The notes beneath the pieces were generated by a model. It was not told the origin of the DNA. It searched no databases and saw nothing but the letters and a program-made list of their open reading frames with translations. Shown here piece by piece: positions 1 to 6,988 of a DNA stretch of 17,748 nucleotides. The number at the start of each line of letters is the position of its first letter. Within the stretch, counting starts at the first letter, position 1. The translations under genes were made by a program, and so were the position numbers. Origin of the DNA: DATDCV01 sp036524155 (GTDB lineage: Bacteria > Verrucomicrobiota > Verrucomicrobiia > Limisphaerales > UBA8199); the NCBI GenBank assembly GCA_036524155.1, contig DATDCV010000730.1:1-17748 (forward strand). Direction: 5' to 3'.

Positions 1-1837
1 AAGAGATCCGCAGCCAGAAAGGCCGCGACACGTTGGCGGTTGCGGCCACCGACAACTCAGATGTGTTGCCGGCGGGGTCCGTGGCCGTCGCGGTAAGGAC
101 GTCGGCCGCGGTGAACCAGCCGGGGTCCGAGCAGGAAAAGCTTATATCGCTGTTGCCCGCCGCGTCAGTGTTCACGGTGGTCGAGCCGAGGTAGACTTGC
201 CCTTCCGGAATCCCGAGAGGATCCCAGGCCGAGCTCGCGAAAAATTCGACCCGGTAAACAGTCGCCGGCCGGCTTTGCAGGGTGCCCTGGATCCGCAGCC
301 AGCCCTCGCTGATACTTGCCGCTGTCAATACGGGATAATTTTGCAGTTGGTTGGCCCCGGTGTCGGCGTCATCCGCGTCGTTCCGCGTAAGGCCGTCATC
401 TCCGAGGTCGATCCCGAGCCCACCGTTGTCGAAAATCATGTTGCCGGTAATCGAGTTGCCCGTCCCGCTCGCAACGGTGATGCCAGCGCGTCCGTTATAC
501 ACTATCTGGTTCGAGGGACCGACCCGGATGCCCGTGCTGCCGCTCAGAAATACACCGCATCCCCGGTTTCCCAGCGGCTCGGCGCCGCTCGACCCCGTGC
601 CGATTATGTTCCCCTCGATAATCGCCTCGGAGCAGCTTACCAATTCGATCCCGTGACTACCGTTGCAGCCGATTCGGTTCCCGTCCAATGAGTCCACCCC
701 GCCGATTTGGAGACCATTGACACCCAGCGCGGAGATACCGCTGGCGGAATGCCCCACGTCGCCGGACTCAACCGAGACGCCGATCAGGTTCCGCCGGACC
801 AGGATGCCTGATGTGCTCAACAGGTCGATACCACACGCGCCCGCGCCGGTGCCGGCGGCCAGCACGTTCCCGATCACCTGGATGTTCGTCGCGGCGTGAA
901 TAAGAACGCTCTCAAAGATGTTGCCGCGCGGCAGCCGTCCGCTGGGATCGGTGCCGATAAAATTCCCCACCACCGAGTTCCCCGAAGCCACGTCCGGAAA
1001 AAACGTAATCCCGGAAAAATTTCCTCCAATCACGTTGCGATCGGCATACGATTCGCCCCCAATAAGGTTGTGCATCGCCGGAGTGAAACTCGTTGAGGTG
1101 ACCTTGATGCCTTCAAAAGTCTGGCCTCGAGCTATGCCGTCAAAATCAACGCCGATCCAGTTGCCGGCAATGATGTTGTTGTTCGCACCATCGAGCGTAA
1201 TTCCAAAATCGAAACGCACGATCACCAGGCCTCGGACGGTGCTGTTGCTGGTCGACAGGGTCAGCCCGGCGGTGAAGCCGTTTGTCGCGTAGATGCCGTC
1301 CAGGCGCACGCGCAACACGGCGTCGTTCCCCCACGGCAAGGTGTTTGGTTTGCTGCCTGGCTGGGAATATCCGTCGATCATCACCGGCCTGAGCACCGCC
1401 GGCAGCGCCGTCAGCGGCGCCAAGGTCTGAACGGTGTCCCCGGCCAGGTTGAATTCAATCCGGTGGGGGCCCGGGCTGGCATTAACGTCCAGGATCGCCT
1501 GCCGCAGCGAGCCCGGTCCGGCATCCTCTCGCGAGGTCACCGTGAATGTGCCCGCGTATGCAGCCTGCGCCCCAAGGAGGAATGCCAAAACTGGAGTCCA
1601 GAGGCGATTGCAGAACCTCGCGAGTGAGTGGCTTTCGGATTTCTTACTCTCCCTCTCGTCGGGGTGCTCCGAGAGCCGTCTTCCCGGATTCCCGGTGCTC
1701 TGCAGATACGACAGCGCTGCCACCGGTTCCCCTTCTCCTCGCAAAGAGGGTTGGGGTGAGAGGGGATTCGCGCGTACCCTGCCAGCGATTGGAGTTCTGC
1801 AACCGCTTGTCGAATTGTTGCTGAAGCTCAGGTCCAT
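1..1837 (-). CDS. Secreted right-handed beta-helix (CSLREA-type) repeat protein, partial (3' end beyond the left edge)
   Basis: I translated the minus strand by hand: one frame stays open from the ATG at 1837 to position 2, at least 612 codons, with no stop in the window. Residues 80-95 form a hydrophobic signal peptide ending AYA|G. The mature protein begins TFTVTSREDAGPGSLRQAI, the usual opening of CSLREA/beta-helix surface proteins. Then come many short strands with GN and IGG turns (VIGGN, GNSVVGN, IEGNII, NSITGNMIF), typical of parallel beta-helices. Towards the edge NQLQNYPVLTAA, GQVYLGS and TATDPAGNTSELS match the region that usually follows the helix, an Ig-like domain. The role is probably surface adhesion or polysaccharide interaction; no catalytic residues were recognised. 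The start is uncertain: residues 13-77 derive from a repeat element, no clear ribosome binding site precedes 1837, and an in-frame GTG at 1723 has GAGGAGAAGGGG upstream. It is divergent from proA. Confidence 0.85.
   Translation of the reverse strand, partial: MDLSFSNNSTSGCRTPIAGRVRANPLSPQPSLRGEGEPVAALSYLQSTGNPGRRLSEHPDERESKKSESHSLARFCNRLWTPVLAFLLGAQAAYAGTFTVTSREDAGPGSLRQAILDVNASPGPHRIEFNLAGDTVQTLAPLTALPAVLRPVMIDGYSQPGSKPNTLPWGNDAVLRVRLDGIYATNGFTAGLTLSTSNSTVRGLVIVRFDFGITLDGANNNIIAGNWIGVDFDGIARGQTFEGIKVTSTSFTPAMHNLIGGESYADRNVIGGNFSGITFFPDVASGNSVVGNFIGTDPSGRLPRGNIFESVLIHAATNIQVIGNVLAAGTGAGACGIDLLSTSGILVRRNLIGVSVESGDVGHSASGISALGVNGLQIGGVDSLDGNRIGCNGSHGIELVSCSEAIIEGNIIGTGSSGAEPLGNRGCGVFLSGSTGIRVGPSNQIVYNGRAGITVASGTGNSITGNMIFDNGGLGIDLGDDGLTRNDADDADTGANQLQNYPVLTAASISEGWLRIQGTLQSRPATVYRVEFFASSAWDPLGIPEGQVYLGSTTVNTDAAGNSDISFSCSDPGWFTAADVLTATATDPAGNTSELSVAATANVSRPFWLRIS
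1608..1802. repeat. MITE-like repeat, copy A (about 195 bp)
   Basis: The ends are inverted: TTGCAGAAC at 1608-1616 and GTTCTGCAA at 1794-1802, nine of nine bases. The interior holds CTCTCG/CGAGAG arms (1653-1675) and a GAGGGTTGGGGTGAGAGGGG tract (1745-1764). The core AGCCGTCTTCC ... CGCTGCC ... GGTTCC (about 1674-1730) matches the reverse complement of copy B at 15356-15571. The length is 195 bp, exactly 65 codons, and the element has no stop in the frame of the beta-helix gene it lies in. There is no transposase and no obvious target-site duplication, so it would be non-autonomous. Confidence 0.7.
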
Positions 1838-1981
1838 AGCGTTATGTCTGTTTGGAATCAGGCCCCCGGCGGCCCGCCCGCTATCATCAGCGGGGGTGTA
1901 CTTAATTCACAGCTCCATCGCAACCGCTGATTTCCTCAGTCTTCGATTTTCAAGCATCGGCTGATCGCTTAAGATGTAGTA
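1838..1981. promoter_or_regulatory. Divergent intergenic region between the beta-helix gene and proA
   Basis: This 144-bp gap must hold the promoters of both divergent genes unless the beta-helix gene starts inside the repeat. I see no convincing -35/-10 pair. The one visible structure is an inverted repeat CCCGCT-ATCATC-AGCGGG at 1877-1894, which could be an operator or a weak hairpin. No clear Shine-Dalgarno sequence precedes the proA ATG. Confidence 0.3.
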
Positions 1982-3268
1982 ATGAGTTTGCGGGAACAGA
2001 TGACTCAATTGGCAGCCCAGGCCAAAGCAGCCTCGCGGGTGCTCGCCCGGCTGACTACGGCCGAAAAGAACACTTGCCTTAGGGCGATGGCTGATGCCCT
2101 TGAGCAAAACGCCGCGGCGATCAAGCAGGCCAACGCCGCCGACCTGGAGACTTCCGTCAAAACGGGTCTCGCTCCGGCAATGCTCGACCGGCTGAAGCTG
2201 GATGACAAGCGCATCAGCTCGATGGCGAAAGGTCTGCGCGAGGTCGCCGCCCTGCCAGACCCGGTCGGTCGCATCCTGGACCAACGCGTCCGCCCCAACG
2301 GTTTGAAATTGCAGAAGCTCAGCACCCCGATCGGCGTCGTTGTGATCATTTACGAGTCGCGACCGAACGTCACCGCCGATGCCGCCAGCCTTTGCTTCAA
2401 ATCCGGCAACGCAACCATCTTGCGCGGCGGCAAGGAGGCCCTCAATTCGAACCACACCATTGCCCGAATCCTGCTCGAAGCCGGACGGAAGGCGCTCCCG
2501 CAGTATCCTGAACATGCGATCCAGGTGCTGCCGACCACCGACCGCGAGGCAATCAAGGAGCTGCTTTCGCAGACCCAGTACGTTGATTTATGCATGCCCC
2601 GCGGCGGCGAAGGCCTGATCCGGGCAGTCGCCGAATGCTCGAAGGTGCCGGTGATCAAGCACTACAAAGGCGTCTGCCACGTGTATGTGGATCGTGAGGC
2701 CGACCTGCGCATGGCAGAGGAAATCGCCCTTAACGCCAAAGTGCAACGCCCTGCCGTCTGCAACGCCATGGAAACGCTGCTCGTGGACAAGCCCATTGCG
2801 CTGAAGTTCCTGCCGGTCATCGCCCAGAAACTGGGAGCGATGAATGTGCGGCTGCGCGTCGATGCGGACACCGAGGCGATTCTGCAGTCCGAACTCCGAA
2901 ATCCGAAATCGGAAATCCGCCGCGCAACGGATGAGGACTTCTTTACCGAGTACAACGACTACATTCTGAACGTCCGCATCGTGGACGGCGTGCAGGAAGC
3001 CATCAGGCATATAAATCACTACGGCTCGTCCCACTCCGACAGCATCGTCACCGCGAACGAGGCCCGGGCGAAACAGTTCCTGAACGAGGTCGATTCAGCG
3101 GCGGTTTATTGGAACGCCTCCACCCGGTTCACGGACGGAGGCGAGTTCGGAATGGGAGCGGAAATAGGCATTAGCACCGACAAAATCGGCGCCCGCGGGC
3201 CGATGGGCCTGGAGGAGCTGACCAGCTACAAATGGCTCGGGTTCGGCAGCGGCCAGATCCGCACCTGA
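1982..3268 (+). CDS. proA: Gamma-glutamyl phosphate reductase (glutamate-5-semialdehyde dehydrogenase)
   Basis: ProA reduces gamma-glutamyl phosphate to glutamate-5-semialdehyde with NADPH, the second step of proline synthesis from glutamate, in the cytoplasm. The 428 residues cover the whole family length (usually about 415-420). Recognised blocks are STPIGVVVIIYESRPNVT (114-131), SGNATILRGGKEA (141-153), DLCMPRGGEGLI (202-213), VIKHYKGVCHVYVD (224-237), the catalytic cysteine in QRPAVCNAMETLLV (Cys260), HSDSIVTAN (351-359), and FTDGGEFGMGAEIGIST with KIGARGPMGLEELTSYKW near the end. Residues about 302-314 (QSELRNPKSEIRR) are extra compared with normal ProA and come from a repeat (see 2888-2920); they fall in a variable loop after the catalytic region, so activity is probably kept. 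No proB lies nearby. The GNAT gene follows by 58 bp in the same direction. Confidence 0.96.
   Translation: MSLREQMTQLAAQAKAASRVLARLTTAEKNTCLRAMADALEQNAAAIKQANAADLETSVKTGLAPAMLDRLKLDDKRISSMAKGLREVAALPDPVGRILDQRVRPNGLKLQKLSTPIGVVVIIYESRPNVTADAASLCFKSGNATILRGGKEALNSNHTIARILLEAGRKALPQYPEHAIQVLPTTDREAIKELLSQTQYVDLCMPRGGEGLIRAVAECSKVPVIKHYKGVCHVYVDREADLRMAEEIALNAKVQRPAVCNAMETLLVDKPIALKFLPVIAQKLGAMNVRLRVDADTEAILQSELRNPKSEIRRATDEDFFTEYNDYILNVRIVDGVQEAIRHINHYGSSHSDSIVTANEARAKQFLNEVDSAAVYWNASTRFTDGGEFGMGAEIGISTDKIGARGPMGLEELTSYKWLGFGSGQIRT
2888..2920 (+). repeat. GAAATCCGAAATC-type short repeat inserted in frame in proA
   Basis: The bases read as near-tandem CCGAAATC units (CTCCGAAATCCGAAATCGG at the centre) and translate as SELRNPKSEIR. 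The same unit occurs as the reverse complement at 15331-15348, next to copy B of the larger repeat, and a single GAAATCCGAAA lies in copy A (about 1634-1644, minus strand). Recurrence outside proA supports a dispersed repeat rather than ProA-specific sequence. Confidence 0.6.
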
Positions 3269-3326
3269 GCACGCAGGACAGGAAATTGCTTTTTTTGGCG
3301 GCAGCGTGGGTGTACAGGTATTCATT

Positions 3327-3908
3327 ATGTCGATGGAATCTGCATTGGAGAATTACCCGAAAAATGTTTCCCTGCGAAACTCGGTCAGCCTCACCCTGCG
3401 GCCCCTGGTTTCAACGGATTACAAGGCCCTGAGCACGTTCCTCAAGGCCCTTCCGACCGAGGACCTTATCTTTCTCAAGGAACGCATTTCCGACCCAAAA
3501 GTGATCCGGCGGTGGTGCACCAAGATTGATCACGGCCACGCTCTTCACTTGCTCGCGCTCGCCGATAACAAGATTGTCGCGCTTGCCTCCCTCAACCAGA
3601 ACCTGGGCGGCTGGAAGCGCCACATCGGTCGGCTCAACGTCCACACCCTCCCGGTGTACCGCGGCAAAGGCATAGGACGCAACATGATTAACGAGATCAT
3701 CGACGTCGCCCGGCAATCCGGCTTGAAATGGCTCGAGGCCGAGCTGTTCGATAAACAGGAGGCGGCGATCAGACTGTTCGGATTATTGGGCTTTACCAAC
3801 GTGCTCCGCCTGCAGGATTACGTGAAAGACATGCAAACGGTGACGCATGATTATATCCTCATGAACATGAGGCTCATCACGGAGGAGGAATACGCGGGGA
3901 TGGGCTAA
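3327..3908 (+). CDS. GNAT-family N-acetyltransferase
   Basis: The 193-residue protein has the GNAT fold pattern. An N-terminal LTLRPLVSTDYKALSTFL strand-helix is followed by PTEDLIFLKERISDPKVI, typical of a GNAT subgroup. A central strand HLLALADNKIVALASL precedes the acetyl-CoA motif A, HTLPVYRGKGIGRNMINEII, which contains the R-x-x-G-x-G/A pyrophosphate loop (RGKGIG, residues 112-117). The C-terminal AAIRLFGLLGFTNVLRLQDYV is the usual last helix-strand. It transfers an acetyl group from acetyl-CoA to an unknown amine in the cytoplasm. I chose the ATG at 3327 because the family domain begins after it and AGGT lies about 8 nt upstream; a GTG at 3306 and an ATG at 3333 are also in frame. It may be cotranscribed with proA, but no functional link is known. 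Confidence 0.85.
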   Translation: MSMESALENYPKNVSLRNSVSLTLRPLVSTDYKALSTFLKALPTEDLIFLKERISDPKVIRRWCTKIDHGHALHLLALADNKIVALASLNQNLGGWKRHIGRLNVHTLPVYRGKGIGRNMINEIIDVARQSGLKWLEAELFDKQEAAIRLFGLLGFTNVLRLQDYVKDMQTVTHDYILMNMRLITEEEYAGMG

Positions 3909-4053
3909 AACGGTCGAGCGTTGAGACCCGCTGAAATCAAGTCACCTTCCGCCGCGGTCGCAAAACCGGTCTGACCGACCAGGTTGTGGCTTTCAAGCTG
4001 CAGGCCGCTCGCGAGATCGGTTGTCAACCCGCGACGGCCCTACGCCTCCCCCG

Positions 4054-4815
4054 TCAGATGTGCTGGTCCATGATCTGTTTTGCGAGCCGGAGGGTTTCAG
4101 GCAGTTTTCCGCGGGTCCCGATCCTGAAAATCGGAGCGTCCACACGGATAGGCGCCATGCGCAAGTACACTTTCTTCAGCGACGGCGGCAGATCATCCGG
4201 AACTGCGTACTTCCGCGGGATGGTGTTATCCACGTCCATCACGGTTCCTCCCTCTTGTTTCTTGTCCAGCAGAAAGACCAGGTCGATATGCGCTTCCTTG
4301 ACTCCGTGCGGCAGCGGGGTCAGATACTTCCTGCCGGTTTCGGGATGCTTGTAGGACACGAAACCCATTTTTCCCGCCACCCGCATTTTGTCTCTGCTCG
4401 CCAGCATGAGGTCGTCGTCCATGATGATGTCGCCCAACCTCGCGCTCAACGTGCTTTTGCCGCAATGAGCCGCCCCAACCAATAACACGCCCAGATTCCT
4501 CCGCGAATCCACCAGGAGCCCCGTGCCATGAACGATATCGAAGGCGCGGCTGTGGTAGGCCGCCAGGCAACACACCAATTGGCGAATGATATGGCTGCCC
4601 GCCTTGCCGCGGTAATGTGTGACTTGGAGGAAATCTTCGTCCGCGTAGACGCGTCTGCGCTTCCCGTACATCAGGAATATCGCAAGGTTTGCCTCCGCGC
4701 CTCGAGCGAAATAGTCGTACGGTCCAAGGATGCTGGTATTATTGGGATCGTAGAGGTGGCGATCGATGCCAAGGGTCACATCCTGGGCATAGACGTTCAG
4801 ATTGTACTGTTGCAT
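4054..4815 (-). CDS. HPr-kinase-like P-loop protein (HprK-related serine kinase fold)
   Basis: The centre reads VHGTGLLVDSRRNLGVLLVG followed by AAHCGKSTLSARLG, with a Walker A loop (GAAHCGKST, residues 114-122), then DIIMDDDLMLA (129-139). That order (glycine-rich strand, P-loop, DD strand) is the signature of the C-terminal HPr kinase/phosphorylase fold. HIDLVFLLDKK (176-186) could be a further core strand. The N-terminal DRTase-like domain of true HprK is absent and no HPr is nearby, so the substrate is probably not HPr; related stand-alone kinases occur beside peptide or exopolysaccharide genes. The length is 253 residues. The frame extends to an ATG at 4947, but that codon overlaps the divergent gene's start at 4946 and leaves no promoter space; the ATG at 4815 begins MQQYNLNVYAQDVTLG, which looks like the true domain start. 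It converges with the GNAT gene across 145 bp in which I see no feature. Confidence 0.72.
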   Translation of the reverse strand: MQQYNLNVYAQDVTLGIDRHLYDPNNTSILGPYDYFARGAEANLAIFLMYGKRRRVYADEDFLQVTHYRGKAGSHIIRQLVCCLAAYHSRAFDIVHGTGLLVDSRRNLGVLLVGAAHCGKSTLSARLGDIIMDDDLMLASRDKMRVAGKMGFVSYKHPETGRKYLTPLPHGVKEAHIDLVFLLDKKQEGGTVMDVDNTIPRKYAVPDDLPPSLKKVYLRMAPIRVDAPIFRIGTRGKLPETLRLAKQIMDQHI

Positions 4816-4945
4816 AACCTGCCGCCGCGGAAGACGCTGACAGAGTGCGAGAATCCCCGCCCAAAACAATGCAAATCGCGCGGGCTTGCAGAAGTCCCTC
4901 CCGACGCTTAGGGTTCCCCATTCCGGCGACCGAGCCGGTAATTCC

Positions 4946-6286
4946 ATGATCGCTGCTGAGAAAGGAATCGAGTCAACGGTGGCCGCGCGAGCGCAATTCG
5001 TGCGGCGGCAGATGCCGCACGCGGGGCTTTTCGCCGGACACCATTGGCGGGTCTCGCCGGAAGCCTTTCCTCTCAGCCCGGCACTGGAGAACGAGATCGA
5101 GAGCCTCGGACGTGTGTTGCTTCAATTCTATCGCGCGGTCAACTTGCTCTACCGGAAGAGCGTTGAAGGCAAGCAGCCGGAATGGGTGGCTCGCTGGCTC
5201 GATCAGGGCAAGCCGCCCGAGTTGGTGGCGTTGCAGCGGTCCCCTGCCCTCAAGAACGACTTGCCTCGAGTCATCCGGCCAGACCTGCTTATCACCGATC
5301 ACGGAATCAGCGTGACAGAGTTGGATTCGGTCCCGGGTGGCATCGGTCTAACAGCATGGTTGAACCAGGTCTATTCGCAAACGGGCGGGAAGGTGCTCGG
5401 CGGCGCCGACGGAATGACCAACGGCTTTGCCGGGATCTTCGGCGAGGCGCCGAAAGTCCAGATCGTCGTCTCGGAAGAGGCGGCCACCTACCGGCCGGAG
5501 ATGGAGTGGCTGGTGGGCCAATTGGGCCCGGCCAGGTTCCAGGTGCGCGACGCGAATTTCAACGACTTCAACGACGGAGACGCCGTTTACCGTTTCTTTG
5601 AGCTGTTCGACCTCGCCAATGTGCCAAACTCAAAGTCACTTCTCGAACTCGCGGCGGCGAAACGTATCCGTCTGACTCCTCCGCCCAGGCCGATCTTCGA
5701 GGAAAAAATGCTGTTCGCTCTGCTGTGGAACCGGAACCTGCATGGTTTCTGGCGCCAGGAACTGGGCGAAGGTTTCTTCCAGCGGCTGCTGCGGCTGATG
5801 CCCTACACCTGGCTGGTCGAGACCTCCCCCCTGCCCCCCCACGCGGCCATGCCGCAATTGAATCTCACTGATTGGCGGCAGCTCACCACTCTCTCCCAGA
5901 AAGAACGCGAATTGATTTTGAAGGTATCGGGGTTTTCAGCCCATGCCTGGGGCTCCCGCGGCGTCTATCTCGGCAGCGACCTTTCTCATGCCGACTGGAC
6001 GGCGGCTGTGGACAAGGCCATCGCGAGCTTCGAACATTCGCCTTTCGTTCTGCAGCGGTATCACAAACCTGCTACCGTAGACGCCGCTTGGTTTGATTTC
6101 GATCGGAACCAGGTTGTTCCCTTGAAAGGACGCGTGCGGCTCTGTCCCTATTACTTCGTCGCCGGAGAGGCGGATGCGGCCCGGGCTCAGCTCGGCGGTG
6201 TTTTGGCAACTATTTGTCCGCCCGACAAAAAGATCATTCACGGCATGACGGAGGCCATTTTCGCCCCCTGTTGCCTCGCCGCCTGA
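4946..6286 (+). CDS. Putative circularly permuted ATP-grasp-like protein
   Basis: This 446-residue protein has no signal peptide or membrane segment. Its pattern resembles circularly permuted ATP-grasp ligases. RPDLLITDHGISVTELDSVP (111-130) is a strand with an acidic ELDS motif. VYRFFELFDLANV (214-226) is followed by KRIRLTPPP and an EEKMLFALLWN block (252-262). A glycine-rich SRGVYLGSDL (337-346) follows LKVSGFSAHAW, and FVLQRYHKP (367-375) is the type of strand that carries metal or ATP ligands. Such proteins join a carboxylate to an amine using ATP; the substrates here cannot be told. Its divergent neighbour is an HPr-kinase-like protein, so the two may work together. The ATG at 4946 is preferred over the upstream TTG at 4886 because the extra residues lie in the divergent promoter zone. 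The family call is by motif resemblance only. Confidence 0.5.
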   Translation: MIAAEKGIESTVAARAQFVRRQMPHAGLFAGHHWRVSPEAFPLSPALENEIESLGRVLLQFYRAVNLLYRKSVEGKQPEWVARWLDQGKPPELVALQRSPALKNDLPRVIRPDLLITDHGISVTELDSVPGGIGLTAWLNQVYSQTGGKVLGGADGMTNGFAGIFGEAPKVQIVVSEEAATYRPEMEWLVGQLGPARFQVRDANFNDFNDGDAVYRFFELFDLANVPNSKSLLELAAAKRIRLTPPPRPIFEEKMLFALLWNRNLHGFWRQELGEGFFQRLLRLMPYTWLVETSPLPPHAAMPQLNLTDWRQLTTLSQKERELILKVSGFSAHAWGSRGVYLGSDLSHADWTAAVDKAIASFEHSPFVLQRYHKPATVDAAWFDFDRNQVVPLKGRVRLCPYYFVAGEADAARAQLGGVLATICPPDKKIIHGMTEAIFAPCCLAA

Positions 6287-6319
6287 AATCTGAAATAATT
6301 CGCGGGTGCCTAAACTGGA

Positions 6320-6970
6320 ATGCCTGTGAGCCTTCCCGAATACATCCTGCTGGCGGCCAGCTCGCTGTTCGTTATCATTGATCCGTTCTCAACGGTGCCC
6401 GCGTTCCTGGCAATGACTCCGAACGACACGCCGGAGTCGCGGATCAAGATGGCGAGGCTGGCGTGCCTTGTGACTGCCGGGGTGCTCATTATGTTTGCGC
6501 TGGCGGGCAAGTGGATTTTCAAGTTCCTGGGGATCTCGATGCCCGCTTTCGGATTCGCGGCCAGCATTGTGCTGTTGTTGGTCGCGCTCGATATGCTGCG
6601 GGCGCAGCGCTCGCGTGTCCAGGAAACCACCGAAGAAACCGCGGCGGGGGTGGGAAAAACGGATATCGCGGTGGCGCCGCTGGCGATCCCGATGCTGGCG
6701 GGGCCGGGGGCGATCTCGACCGCCATTTTGCTGCACAACCAGGCGGCCAACCTCGGGCAGCGTGTGGCGCTCTATGGCTGTATCCTGCTGGTCTGCCTCG
6801 TGTGTTATCTGATCCTGCGCATTTCCGCGCGCGGTGCGCAATGGCTGGGCCCCATCGCCATGAGCATCACAGTCCGGATCATGGGCTTGCTGTTGTGCGC
6901 GGTGGCGATCCAGTTCATGTTCAAAGCTCTCAGGCAATTGAACCCGGCCTGGTTCCCCGAGCCGAGCTGA
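6320..6970 (+). CDS. MarC-family integral membrane protein (NAAT-type transporter)
   Basis: The 216 residues contain about six hydrophobic segments with short loops. The start LPEYILLAASSLFVIIDPFS plus TVPAFLAMTP is the characteristic MarC/UPF0056 N-terminus (IDP-F motif). AVAPLAIPMLAGPGAISTAI (about 117-136) is the second family signature, and RIMGLLLCAVAIQFMFKALR is the last helix. Family length is normally about 200-220, so it appears complete. Members sit in the inner membrane; some archaeal relatives transport neutral amino acids, while most bacterial members have no proven substrate. The gene starts 33 bp after the ATP-grasp-like gene and may share its transcript. The ribosome binding site is weak (CTGGA just before ATG). 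Confidence 0.93.
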   Translation: MPVSLPEYILLAASSLFVIIDPFSTVPAFLAMTPNDTPESRIKMARLACLVTAGVLIMFALAGKWIFKFLGISMPAFGFAASIVLLLVALDMLRAQRSRVQETTEETAAGVGKTDIAVAPLAIPMLAGPGAISTAILLHNQAANLGQRVALYGCILLVCLVCYLILRISARGAQWLGPIAMSITVRIMGLLLCAVAIQFMFKALRQLNPAWFPEPS

Positions 6971-6988
6971 TCTGTGCTGCTAAGAGCT

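Noticed and set aside
197..691. 164-codon open frame on the plus strand near the left edge
   Set aside because: The opposite strand carries the continuous beta-helix protein frame with recognisable repeats; this frame has no motifs.
3285..3300. Run of seven T after proA, possible terminator
   Set aside because: No stable stem precedes the T-run.
6282..6300. GAAATCTGAAAT string at the end of the ATP-grasp-like gene
   Set aside because: Too short and degenerate to be called a copy of the CCGAAATC repeat.
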